Source: an uncultured Prevotellaceae bacterium
Lineage (GTDB): Bacteria; Bacteroidota; Bacteroidia; Bacteroidales; Muribaculaceae
Assembly (NCBI GenBank): GCA_947167995.1
Contig: CAMVKS010000005.1
Coordinates: forward strand, 1 to 64,000
DNA: 64,000 nt
Reading direction: 5' to 3'
Shown here: positions 35,889 to 44,219 of the stretch, piece by piece
Position numbering within the stretch: position 1 is the first letter of the stretch
How the letters are laid out: each line of letters begins with the position of its first letter
Program-made: the position numbers and the translations under genes
Notes under the pieces: model-generated
Seen by the model: only the letters and a program-made list of their open reading frames with translations
The model's database searches: none
Told to the model about the DNA's origin: nothing

Positions 35889-36959
35889 ATGAATGATGCA
35901 CTAAATACTGCACTCGAGAAGGCAAGATTGGCAAACCAACGCTTGTGCCGAGAACATCCTTTGCAACAATTGTTCTGGGAGTGCACTCTGCGTTGCAACC
36001 TCTCTTGTCGGCATTGTGGTAGCGATTGCGCCAAGGAATTGAGCGCTACCGATATGCCTCTTGAGCATTTCCTGCCAGTGCTTGATGACATAGCACAACA
36101 TCACGACCCATCAACGATAATGGTCTCGACTGTTGGCGGTGAACCGCTGGTCAGGAGCGACATCGTGCAATGTGGGCGGGAGATAAAGCGTCGAGGATTC
36201 CAGTGGGGAATGGTTACTAACGGCTATCTCCTTGACGAGAAAATGATGGACCAGCTCGCCCAGGTTGGCATCGACAGCATGGCTGTTGATGTCGATGGTA
36301 CGCAAGCCGATCACAACTGGCTCAGAAACAATGATTACAGCTTCGACCGAGCCATGATGGCTGTCGAGCAATTGGAGCGATATGACAACATTGAGTGGGA
36401 TGTGATAACGTGTGTCAACTCTCATAATATCAATCACCTTGACGAAATCAAGAAGATGCTCATCGAGGCAGGGGTGAAATATTGGAGATGTTTCACTATC
36501 GTGCCCATGGGTAGGGCAGCGGGGATGGAAGAATTGCAAATCTCTGATACACAGTTCCGTGACCTGCTTAATTTCATTGTCAAAACACGCATGGAGCACT
36601 CTATCGACGTCTCCTATGCATGCGAGGGCTTCTTGGGGGCCTACGAGGGGCTGGTGAGAGATTATGTCTACTCCTGTGAAGCAGGACTCACGGTGGCCAG
36701 TATCAGAGCCGATGGTGAGATATCGGGATGCCTGAGCATCCGTAGCGACTATCATCAAGGAAACATCTACCACGACAGCTTCTGGGATGTCTGGAACAAC
36801 CGCTTTGAGAAATACCGCAATCGCGAGTGGATGAAGACCGGAATTTGTGCGCATTGCGACATGTTCCGTTATTGCCAGGGCAACGGTTTCCACTTGAGAG
36901 ACCAGAACGGAAACGTGATGCTCTGTCATTACAAGAGACTTAAGAATGTGAAACTTTAA
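35889..36959 (+). CDS. Radical SAM/SPASM protein
   Basis: A 356-residue radical S-adenosylmethionine enzyme. LFWECTLRCNLSCRHCGSDC holds the 4Fe-4S motif CxxxCxxC (Cys36, Cys40, Cys43); VGGEPLVR is the SAM-binding GGE motif. The C-terminal SPASM region has Cys-rich blocks around CEAGLTV, GCLSIRSD, and CAHCDMFRYCQGNGFHLRDQNGNVMLC, able to hold extra Fe-S clusters as in peptide-modifying enzymes. It resembles a Bacteroidota subgroup I remember as lying beside small lipoprotein genes; this was not checked. The next gene, 13 nt downstream, encodes an acyl-carrier-like lipoprotein and is the obvious candidate substrate or partner. Start chosen at 35889: no later Met precedes the Fe-S motif, and a consensus promoter ends 8 nt upstream. 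Confidence 0.85.
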   Translation: MNDALNTALEKARLANQRLCREHPLQQLFWECTLRCNLSCRHCGSDCAKELSATDMPLEHFLPVLDDIAQHHDPSTIMVSTVGGEPLVRSDIVQCGREIKRRGFQWGMVTNGYLLDEKMMDQLAQVGIDSMAVDVDGTQADHNWLRNNDYSFDRAMMAVEQLERYDNIEWDVITCVNSHNINHLDEIKKMLIEAGVKYWRCFTIVPMGRAAGMEELQISDTQFRDLLNFIVKTRMEHSIDVSYACEGFLGAYEGLVRDYVYSCEAGLTVASIRADGEISGCLSIRSDYHQGNIYHDSFWDVWNNRFEKYRNREWMKTGICAHCDMFRYCQGNGFHLRDQNGNVMLCHYKRLKNVKL

Positions 36960-36972
36960 CAAGATAAATGAT

Positions 36973-37518
36973 ATGAAAAGCAACAATAAACGTCGCAAAG
37001 CAGCTATTACAACAATGATAGCGGCAGGCATGACAACGGGAGCTTTGACGGCTTGTGCAGGTGCCGATGCAAGGAACGAAACACAGCCCAAGCCTGGAGT
37101 TGAGCTCACTGCAGCCGATAAGGTGGTGATTGATGGAGAAGAGGTGCAGATGGAAGCTCCCAATCGTCCCGATTCGGTGGGACATGTGGCTCAACCCATG
37201 TATGGTGTCAGGCGAGATCCCATCCGCTTGTTGTATGGACCACGACCACGGCCAGGCATCGACAATGACTTTAGATCGCAACAGGCGATTCTCGAGTCGC
37301 AAGTGATTCAAGTGGTGGCGTCAGCTCTCAATATCAATCCCGAGGACGTGACACCTGAATCTAAACTTGTTGATGACTTGGGAATTACGCCTCGTCAGGC
37401 TCAGAACCTCAAGACCACTCTCGAAAGCAAATTTGATGTGGTGATTCAAGATGACACTATGAATGCCATGCGCACTGTTGCCGATTTGATAGATTGCATC
37501 AGGATTTTGAAGCTATAA
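36973..37518 (+). CDS. Exported lipoprotein with degenerate acyl-carrier-like domain
   Basis: A 181-residue protein. The signal peptide ends GMTTGALTACAG, with a putative lipidated Cys28. Residues 30-100 are probably flexible and contain two related motifs, MYGVRRDP and LYGPRPRP. Residues about 107-179 resemble an acyl carrier protein: VIQVVASALNINPEDVTPESKLVDDLG, then a helix and TVADLIDCI at the end. In acyl carrier proteins a Ser follows DDLGAD and takes phosphopantetheine; here the sequence is DDLGITPRQ and the aligned residue is Pro140, so the usual modification is impossible. A single Cys175 lies in the last helix. It is co-transcribed with the radical SAM gene. Function unknown; modification by the enzyme is a hypothesis. 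Confidence 0.75.
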   Translation: MKSNNKRRKAAITTMIAAGMTTGALTACAGADARNETQPKPGVELTAADKVVIDGEEVQMEAPNRPDSVGHVAQPMYGVRRDPIRLLYGPRPRPGIDNDFRSQQAILESQVIQVVASALNINPEDVTPESKLVDDLGITPRQAQNLKTTLESKFDVVIQDDTMNAMRTVADLIDCIRILKL

Positions 37519-37668
37519 TATAACTTGCTGTCGCTATTGTAACTTAGAGAATTGTGAAAACAGGAACAATCACAGCTGCCGGCAAAGACTGATGACGCAA
37601 TACTAACAAGGCAATTTTGACTCATCTTCTACGTTATTTAATATATATAATGTGTTTCTTTGATAATT

Positions 37669-39009
37669 ATGAAGACTGTTAAATATATCTTGGCGGCGCT
37701 CATGGCTTTTGTTGCTTCAACGGCTGTGGCGCAAGTGGAATTTGAAGGCAACAGCAAGCCGGTCTATGTGGAAGGACAATCCTCCAACACAGGCAGCATG
37801 GCAGTCTACGTGCTCTATTCGGCTCAAGGTGTGACGATGAAATACACTGCCAACAACGACCCTTACAATGTCAGCTGGCAGGAAATTGTCATCAACGATT
37901 TGGGTGAAAGAGTTTATAATGATATCGAGGTCGCCCACAATGGCAATGTGACTTCTTTGACACCGGTCAAAGCAGGTCAAGGCTATATCATCAAGGAAGG
38001 GGACTCGCAGACGACCTATTTGTGGGTGATAGATTACAGCACTTGCCGACTGAAGCTCAACAACGCCTATGTCGATCCAGAAAGCGATTGTGGAACAGCT
38101 GTATTGCACGTCGATGGCACTGGACCCGAAATCAAGTATGATGGCAATAAGACTCTTGACCGTGAAATAAAGATTACTTACTACACACGAGTGTGGGATG
38201 ATGATGAACTCATGTGGAAAGAGAAATCGGTGGTTGAGACCGAGAGGTTCTTGAAGAGCAGTATTGCTGTGCCGGCGCCTTATTGCGACACAAGATTCAC
38301 TATCAGTGGCGACAAGTTCCTTGAATTCTGGCACGAGACCGAGAGTAAAACAACCGAAACCTACCAGACCAAAGCCATCAACGTTGAGATAAAGGCTGTA
38401 CAAGAAGAGCGTGACAACGACAACGAGCAGAGGACCGAAGGCGGAACTCTGGGTGGCTCGGCACCGGTAAATATAACCTTCACGGCCTATTGCACCGACG
38501 CTGTCACTTTCCGAGAATGGCAAGTTAGCGATAATCAAGATTTTAACTATTTGTTGATGACTTTCTCGCAGGATGAGGTGCAATATACTTTTGAAGAAGC
38601 AGGGACTACCTATTGGCGGTTCTATGGGGCCAACAGCGACGGGTCTTGTGAGTACTTTGGCGACCCCATCCCGGTTAACATCGGTGAGAGTGTGCTGATA
38701 TGCCCAAATTTCTTCTCTCCAGGTACTACCGAGGAAGTCAACGATGTTTGGAAGGTGTCTTACAAATCGATTGTCGAGTTCCATTGCTGGATCTACAACA
38801 GGTGGGGCAACCTTATTAAAGAGTTCACCGATCCTTCCGATGGATGGGATGGAACCTATCGAGGCAAGTTGGTGGGTACTGGAGTGTACTTCTATGTGAT
38901 TAGAGCCAAAGGTAGTGACGGCAAGGAATACAAGCTCAGCGGAGACATCAACATCTTGCATTACCAGAGAAGAGACATTGGAGGTGGCTCCTATGAAGAA
39001 CCAGAATAG
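37669..39009 (+). CDS. Type IX-secreted protein with gliding-motility-type C-terminal domain
   Basis: A 446-residue exported protein. The signal peptide is MKTVKYILAALMAFVASTAVAQ. The middle consists of beta-rich, immunoglobulin-like segments with an acidic, charged linker near residues 240-265 (KAVQEERDNDNEQRTEGG). The final 90 residues, from CPNFFSPGTTEEVNDVW through WIYNRWGNLIKEF, DGWDGTYRGKLVGTGVYFYVI to SGDINILH, match the gliding-motility-associated (CHU_C) sorting domain of the type IX secretion system. This implies export across the outer membrane. A TTG at 37660 could also serve as start. Two cell-wall hydrolase genes follow in the same direction (26 nt to the first). Confidence 0.82.
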   Translation: MKTVKYILAALMAFVASTAVAQVEFEGNSKPVYVEGQSSNTGSMAVYVLYSAQGVTMKYTANNDPYNVSWQEIVINDLGERVYNDIEVAHNGNVTSLTPVKAGQGYIIKEGDSQTTYLWVIDYSTCRLKLNNAYVDPESDCGTAVLHVDGTGPEIKYDGNKTLDREIKITYYTRVWDDDELMWKEKSVVETERFLKSSIAVPAPYCDTRFTISGDKFLEFWHETESKTTETYQTKAINVEIKAVQEERDNDNEQRTEGGTLGGSAPVNITFTAYCTDAVTFREWQVSDNQDFNYLLMTFSQDEVQYTFEEAGTTYWRFYGANSDGSCEYFGDPIPVNIGESVLICPNFFSPGTTEEVNDVWKVSYKSIVEFHCWIYNRWGNLIKEFTDPSDGWDGTYRGKLVGTGVYFYVIRAKGSDGKEYKLSGDINILHYQRRDIGGGSYEEPE

Positions 39010-39035
39010 TAATAAACACAAAATACTTTTTTTGA

Positions 39036-39977
39036 ATGAGATTTTTTAAGCTGTTTTTAGTGATTTCGATAGTGTGTCTTGGCTTCTCGAGGGTGGAGGC
39101 ACAGAGTGTGGGTAATTCTAATTTCATGACAGTGGCATCTCCCGAGATTCCTATGTCAATAAATTTCTGTGGCGACAACGTGAGCTTCGACCGCATCGAT
39201 ATGGCCGAAAGACTCGACCGAGAGCTCACAGCAACAATCTACGCGCAGACCATGACTTCGCTCATCATCAAGCGTGCCAACAGGTATTTCCCGCGGCTCA
39301 TCGAGATATTGAAACAAAACAATATGCCCGAAGATCTCATTTATCTTGCTGTAGCCGAGAGCTCTCTCGACCCCAATGCGCTCTCACCAGCCAAGGCGGC
39401 GGGAATATGGCAGTTCATGCCGGCTACTGGACGCCAGTATGGACTGGAAATCAACGATGACGTCGACGAGAGATACGACCCCGAAAAGGAGACTGTGGCT
39501 GCTTGCAAGTATCTTCGCTCGGCCTACAATAAATACGGCAACTGGGCAACAGTGTGTGCCAGCTACAATGCCGGAACAGGGAAAATCTCTTCCGAGCTCT
39601 CGGCTCAGCAGGCAAGCAATTCTTTCGACCTCAGGCTCGTGAGCGAGACATCAAGATATGTTTTCCGTATCATAGCCTATAAAATTTTCCTCGAGAATCC
39701 CAAGAAATATGGTTACCGCATCACAAGCGACCAGCTTTATCAACCCATCGAGTGTGACGTCGTTGACGTGAACTCTTCAGTGTCGAGCTGGGTCACTTGG
39801 GCCAAGAATCATGGCATTACCTATGCGCAACTGCGTGATGCTAACCCCTGGATTAGGAATTCTAAATTGACTAATTCTTCGGGAAAGGTCTATAAAGTGA
39901 ATGTACCCAAACAAGAATCGCTCTACCGTAGCAAATCTAAAAAGACGGTTTACAACAGGAACTGGGTGGTTGACTGA
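39036..39977 (+). CDS. Periplasmic lytic transglycosylase (SLT domain)
   Basis: Cleaves peptidoglycan between MurNAc and GlcNAc with formation of anhydro-MurNAc. The 313-residue protein has a signal peptide ending RVEAQ and a family 1-type SLT domain: AVAESSLDPNALSPAKAAGIWQFMPATGRQYGLEIN with catalytic Glu108, and ATVCASYNAGTGKI. The C-terminal 80 residues resemble a degenerate LysM-like segment (HGITYAQLRDANPWIRNSKL). It is adjacent to a close paralogue at 40019-41161, clearly a tandem duplication. The gap to the preceding type IX-secreted protein gene is 26 nt. Confidence 0.88.
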   Translation: MRFFKLFLVISIVCLGFSRVEAQSVGNSNFMTVASPEIPMSINFCGDNVSFDRIDMAERLDRELTATIYAQTMTSLIIKRANRYFPRLIEILKQNNMPEDLIYLAVAESSLDPNALSPAKAAGIWQFMPATGRQYGLEINDDVDERYDPEKETVAACKYLRSAYNKYGNWATVCASYNAGTGKISSELSAQQASNSFDLRLVSETSRYVFRIIAYKIFLENPKKYGYRITSDQLYQPIECDVVDVNSSVSSWVTWAKNHGITYAQLRDANPWIRNSKLTNSSGKVYKVNVPKQESLYRSKSKKTVYNRNWVVD

Positions 39978-40018
39978 TTCCATGTCTTTAACTTGCAATT
40001 ATCGTATAAAATCGTGAT

Positions 40019-41161
40019 ATGGCACAAATGACATGTCCCAATTGTGGGAAACAAGTATACGGCAATGTGAAAACTTGTCCATACTGCAACCACGCCATAA
40101 AAGGGGCTGGCAAACTCCATTGGAGCGGCATGAACTTGCGCAAAGTAATGATTGCCGTGATAGCTTTATTGGTTATTTGGCAAATCGTGATCTTATGCAT
40201 GATGGCGTCTAAAAGTTGCTCAAGAAGTCAGGAAAAGAAAACCGAACAAGTTCAAGCGGGCAACAGCAAGGACGATGCGCACGATAACAATGATCAGAAT
40301 GGGACGTTTGCACAGGTCACTGCACCCAAGCTTCCTGCGCAAATGGAGTTCTGTGGCGAAAAGATCAATCTCGACCGCATCGATATGGCCGAGAGGCTGG
40401 ATAAGGAACTCATTATCACTATTTATAACCAAGCTCAAACTGCGCTCATTATCAAGCGGGCCAATCGATACTTCCCTGTGCTAATCAAAATCTTGAAGCA
40501 GAATAAAATTCCCGAAGACATTATATATCTCGCAGTGGCCGAGAGTGCCATGAATGTTGGCTCTGTATCGACGGCTGGCGCAGCAGGTATTTGGCAGTTC
40601 ATGTCTTCTACAGCTACTGAATATGGACTGGAAGTCAACAATGAAGTGGACGAGAGATTCGATATAGAGAAGTCGACTGTCGCCGCCTGCCAATTTTTAC
40701 GAAAAGCCTATTCCCAATATGGTAATTGGGCGACGGCGTGTGCAAGCTATAATTCCGGTATGGGAAAGATGTCTTCCGAGCTCTCCGATCAGCAGGCGAG
40801 CAACTCTTTCGATTTGAGGTTGGTGAGCGAGAGCTCAAGGTATGTGTTCCGCATCATTGCCTACAAGCTTTTCCTGCATAACCCCAAGAGTTACGGATAC
40901 CGTTTGACAAGCGATCAGCTCTATCAGCCCATAGACTATGAGGTAGTGGAGGTAAATGCTGAGGTGCCGAGTTGGGTCTCGTGGGCCAAGGCACATGGAA
41001 TAAGCTACATGCAGCTTCGTGACTATAATCCTTGGATTCGCAACACTAAATTGACCAACTCCACGGGAAAGACTTATAAGGTGAAGGTGCCCAAGAAAGA
41101 TGCCCTTTACCGTAGCAAAACCAAGACGACAGTATATAACAAGAATTGGGTAATTGATTGA
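40019..41161 (+). CDS. Membrane-anchored lytic transglycosylase with N-terminal zinc ribbon
   Basis: A 380-residue paralogue of the preceding enzyme. Residues 95-380 align along their length with it, keeping the catalytic Glu175 in AVAESAMNVGSVSTAGAAGIWQFM and the LysM-like end. In place of a signal peptide it has a four-Cys zinc ribbon (CPNCGKQVYGNVKTCPYC, residues 5-22), a membrane helix (VMIAVIALLVIWQIVILCMM, about 42-61) and a charged linker. The zinc ribbon would be cytoplasmic and the hydrolase periplasmic, an unusual arrangement. The stop lies 2 nt before the uvrA ATG. Confidence 0.86.
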   Translation: MAQMTCPNCGKQVYGNVKTCPYCNHAIKGAGKLHWSGMNLRKVMIAVIALLVIWQIVILCMMASKSCSRSQEKKTEQVQAGNSKDDAHDNNDQNGTFAQVTAPKLPAQMEFCGEKINLDRIDMAERLDKELIITIYNQAQTALIIKRANRYFPVLIKILKQNKIPEDIIYLAVAESAMNVGSVSTAGAAGIWQFMSSTATEYGLEVNNEVDERFDIEKSTVAACQFLRKAYSQYGNWATACASYNSGMGKMSSELSDQQASNSFDLRLVSESSRYVFRIIAYKLFLHNPKSYGYRLTSDQLYQPIDYEVVEVNAEVPSWVSWAKAHGISYMQLRDYNPWIRNTKLTNSTGKTYKVKVPKKDALYRSKTKTTVYNKNWVID

Positions 41162-41163
41162 TA

Positions 41164-43995
41164 ATGAAACTTGACGAGATACATCTCGATTGTGTGTCGG
41201 TGCAGGGTGCAAGGGTGCACAATCTCAAGAACATAGATGTTGACTTACCACACTATAAACTGAGTGTGATAACTGGACTCAGCGGTAGTGGTAAGTCATC
41301 ACTGGCTTTCGACACTATCTTTGCCGAGGGGCAGAGGAGGTATCTTGAGACCTTCTCTTCTTATGCACGAAATATGCTTGGTGTGCTTGAACGACCCGAC
41401 GTCGACAAGATTTCAGGACTCAACCCGGTGATTTCGATAGGGCAGAAGACCACCAACAAGAATCCACGCTCTACTGTGGGAACTGCAACCGAGGTGTATG
41501 ACTACCTGAGGCTGCTGTATGCACGTGCAAGCGATGCTTACAGCTATATCTCGGGTGAGAAGATGGTAAAGTATTCGCTCGACAAGATTCTGAGTCTCAT
41601 TCTCGAGCGCTATGACGGCAAGAAGATTTATCTGCTCGCTCCTTTGGTGAAAAACCGCAAGGGACACTACAAAGACCTCTTTGAGCAGCTTCGCAAGAAG
41701 GGATATCTGCATGTCAGGGTCGATGGAGAACTGCGGGAGATAACTTTCGGAATGAAGCTCGACAGGTACCGCAATCACGATGTGGAGCTGGTGGTCGACC
41801 GTCTAAAGGTGGCACAGAAGGATGAGGTGAGATTGCGCGACACTATCAACACCTGCTTCAAGCAAGGTAATGGGCAGCTCATCGTCATGGATGCTCAGTC
41901 CGAGGCTATCGAGCATTTCAGCAAGTCGCTCATGGACCCGGCGACGGGGCTTTCCTATCCCGAGCCGGCACCGCACAGCTTCTCATTCAATTCTCCACAG
42001 GGGGCTTGCCACAAGTGCAAGGGGTTGGGATTTGTCAATATAATCGATAAGGAGAAGATTATGCCCGATCTCAATGTCTCTATTCGCGATGGTGGCATCT
42101 CTACATTGGGAAAATATAAAAACTCTCTCATCTTCTGGCAGATTCAAGCCATCTGTGAGAAATATGGAGCCTCGCTCGACACTCCTCTCAAGGATTTGCC
42201 CGAGGAAGCTATCGACGACATTATGAACGGCACCGACGAGAGGCTCAACATAAAGAACGAGACGCTCAGCGTGAGCAACTATTTCTTGTCCTATGATGGT
42301 CTCGTGAAGTACATCGAGATGCAGCAGAGCGAGAATGCTACCTCCAAGGCGCAAAAGTGGGCGGGGCAGTTCTTCTCGCGGGCAGTGTGTCCCGAATGTA
42401 ATGGCAATCGTCTCAACAAGGTTGCACTCCACTTTCGATTGGCAGGGAAGAATATCGCCGAGTTGGCAACGATGGACATCTCACAGCTATATGAATGGAT
42501 GACCCACTTGCACGAACTCTTGCCCGAGAGGCAGTGGACGATTGCCGAAGAGGTGGTAAAGGAAATCAACGGCAGGCTTTCTTTCTTGCTCGACGTGGGC
42601 CTTGACTATGTGTCGCTCAACCGAAGCAGCGCTTCAATGTCGGGAGGGGAGAGCCAGCGAATAAGGCTCGCCACTCAGATAGGGTCACAACTTGTCAACG
42701 TTCTTTATATACTCGACGAGCCAAGCATAGGTCTGCACCAGCGCGACAATCAGCGACTCATCGACTCGCTCAAGCATCTGCGCGACGAGGGTAACACCAT
42801 TCTCGTTGTGGAGCATGACCGTGACATGATGCTCGAAGCCGACTATGTCGTCGACATCGGACCCAAGGCCGGAAGGCGTGGAGGTAACGTGGTCTTTGCT
42901 GGTACTCCTGAGCAGTTGCTCAAGGCCAACACCATTACCGCACGATACCTCAATGGAAAGGATAGAATAGAGATACCTGCCCAACGGCGGAGTGGCAATG
43001 GGAAGTCGATAACTCTCAAGGGGTGTCGAGGCAACAATCTAAAGAACGTTGATGTCACCATTCCGTTAGGGAAACTTATCTGTGTCACGGGTGTGAGTGG
43101 CAGTGGAAAGTCTTCATTGATTAATGCGACTTTACAACCCATTCTCAGCCAGCGTTTCTATCGCTCGCTCACCGAGCCGTTGCCTTACGACTCCATCGAG
43201 GGGCTCGAGAACATCGACAAGGTTGTGACTGTCGATCAGTCGCCCTTGGGACGCACACCGCGCTCCAATGCCGTGACCTATACCAATATCTTTACCGACA
43301 TCCGCAATCTGTTTGTCAACTTGCCTGAGGCAAAGATTCGTGGCTACAAGCCAGGGCGTTTCTCTTTCAACACCAGTGGAGGACGATGCGAGGTGTGTAA
43401 GGGCAATGGCTACAAGACGGTGGAAATGAATTTCCTCCCCGATGTGCTGGTGCCGTGTGAGGAGTGTGGAGGCAAGCGATATAACCGCGAGACGTTGGAA
43501 GTGCGCTTCAAGGGCAAGTCAATTGCCGACGTGCTCGATATGACAATCAACCAGGCGGTGGAGTTCTTTGAGGCGGTGCCAAATATTCTGCACAAAATTA
43601 AGGTGTTGCAAGATGTGGGATTGGGGTATATCAAGTTGGGACAGCCCTCAAGCACACTCTCGGGTGGTGAGAGTCAGCGTGTGAAACTCGCCGCCGAATT
43701 ATCTAAAAAGGATACAGGCAAGACTCTCTACATACTCGATGAGCCCACCACGGGCCTGCACTTCGAGGATATCAAAATCCTGCTCGGTGTGTTAGGCCGT
43801 CTTGTTGCAAAGGGCAACACCGTCATCGTCATCGAGCACAACATGGACGTCATCAAGTGCGCCGACTACATCATCGACCTTGGACCCGACGGCGGGCGAA
43901 ATGGGGGAGAAGTGGTAGCAACAGGTACACCCGAACAAGTAGCACAAAGCAAAAAGTCAATCACCGCTCGATATCTCAAGAAAGAACTTTCCTGA
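41164..43995 (+). CDS. uvrA: Excinuclease ABC subunit A
   Basis: Damage-recognition ATPase of nucleotide excision repair. The 943-residue protein has two ABC modules: Walker A GLSGSGKSSLAFD near residue 38 and GVSGSGKSSLINA near residue 645, ABC signatures MSGGESQRIRLA and LSGGESQRVKLA, and Walker B LYILDEPSIGLH and LYILDEPTTGLH. Zinc-binding pairs are CHKC...CPEC in the first insertion and CEVC...CEEC in the second (KGNGYKTVEMNFLPDV between them). A TTG two codons upstream at 41158 is unlikely to be the start. It follows the transglycosylase gene directly and is followed by 1.3 kb without genes. Confidence 0.96.
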   Translation: MKLDEIHLDCVSVQGARVHNLKNIDVDLPHYKLSVITGLSGSGKSSLAFDTIFAEGQRRYLETFSSYARNMLGVLERPDVDKISGLNPVISIGQKTTNKNPRSTVGTATEVYDYLRLLYARASDAYSYISGEKMVKYSLDKILSLILERYDGKKIYLLAPLVKNRKGHYKDLFEQLRKKGYLHVRVDGELREITFGMKLDRYRNHDVELVVDRLKVAQKDEVRLRDTINTCFKQGNGQLIVMDAQSEAIEHFSKSLMDPATGLSYPEPAPHSFSFNSPQGACHKCKGLGFVNIIDKEKIMPDLNVSIRDGGISTLGKYKNSLIFWQIQAICEKYGASLDTPLKDLPEEAIDDIMNGTDERLNIKNETLSVSNYFLSYDGLVKYIEMQQSENATSKAQKWAGQFFSRAVCPECNGNRLNKVALHFRLAGKNIAELATMDISQLYEWMTHLHELLPERQWTIAEEVVKEINGRLSFLLDVGLDYVSLNRSSASMSGGESQRIRLATQIGSQLVNVLYILDEPSIGLHQRDNQRLIDSLKHLRDEGNTILVVEHDRDMMLEADYVVDIGPKAGRRGGNVVFAGTPEQLLKANTITARYLNGKDRIEIPAQRRSGNGKSITLKGCRGNNLKNVDVTIPLGKLICVTGVSGSGKSSLINATLQPILSQRFYRSLTEPLPYDSIEGLENIDKVVTVDQSPLGRTPRSNAVTYTNIFTDIRNLFVNLPEAKIRGYKPGRFSFNTSGGRCEVCKGNGYKTVEMNFLPDVLVPCEECGGKRYNRETLEVRFKGKSIADVLDMTINQAVEFFEAVPNILHKIKVLQDVGLGYIKLGQPSSTLSGGESQRVKLAAELSKKDTGKTLYILDEPTTGLHFEDIKILLGVLGRLVAKGNTVIVIEHNMDVIKCADYIIDLGPDGGRNGGEVVATGTPEQVAQSKKSITARYLKKELS

Positions 43996-44058
43996 CAAAG
44001 CAACCCGCAATACCTTTTTTATAATATTGCTCACATAGCCACACGGCAACTATCTTTG

Positions 44059-44095
44059 CTCTTGCGCTGGACCAGTGCAAGAGTTCTTTGTCTTT
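44059..44095 (+). terminator. Probable uvrA terminator hairpin
   Basis: CTCTTGCGCTGG pairs with CCAGTGCAAGAG (44059-44083, one G-T wobble, minimal loop), followed by a T-rich but interrupted run. A TATCTTTG box at 44051-44058 lies directly before it and could instead be a -7 element, so the hairpin might open a transcript; the terminator reading is simpler. Confidence 0.55.
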
Positions 44096-44112
44096 ATTGT
44101 TACAGCATGATA

Positions 44113-44219
44113 TGTGAGCAGTGAGTCAAGTGAGTCAGGTGAGAAACTGTAGGGACAAGGCGTGCCTTGTCCGTCCGAGTCAGGTGAGTCAGGTGAGTTA
44201 GGTGATTCCGGTGATTCCA
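44113..44219. repeat. 9-bp tandem repeat interrupted by a palindromic unit
   Basis: About eight degenerate copies of TGAGTCAGG are split by AAACTGTAGG and the perfect-arm palindrome GGACAAGGCGTGCCTTGTCC (44153-44172). The palindrome and its TGTAGG flank match the units inside the two MITE-like elements at 22114 and 56895. Confidence 0.75.

Noticed and set aside
37717..39021. Long minus-strand frame opposite the type IX-secreted protein gene
   Set aside because: It mirrors the codon pattern of the plus-strand gene, which has a signal peptide and a recognised sorting domain.
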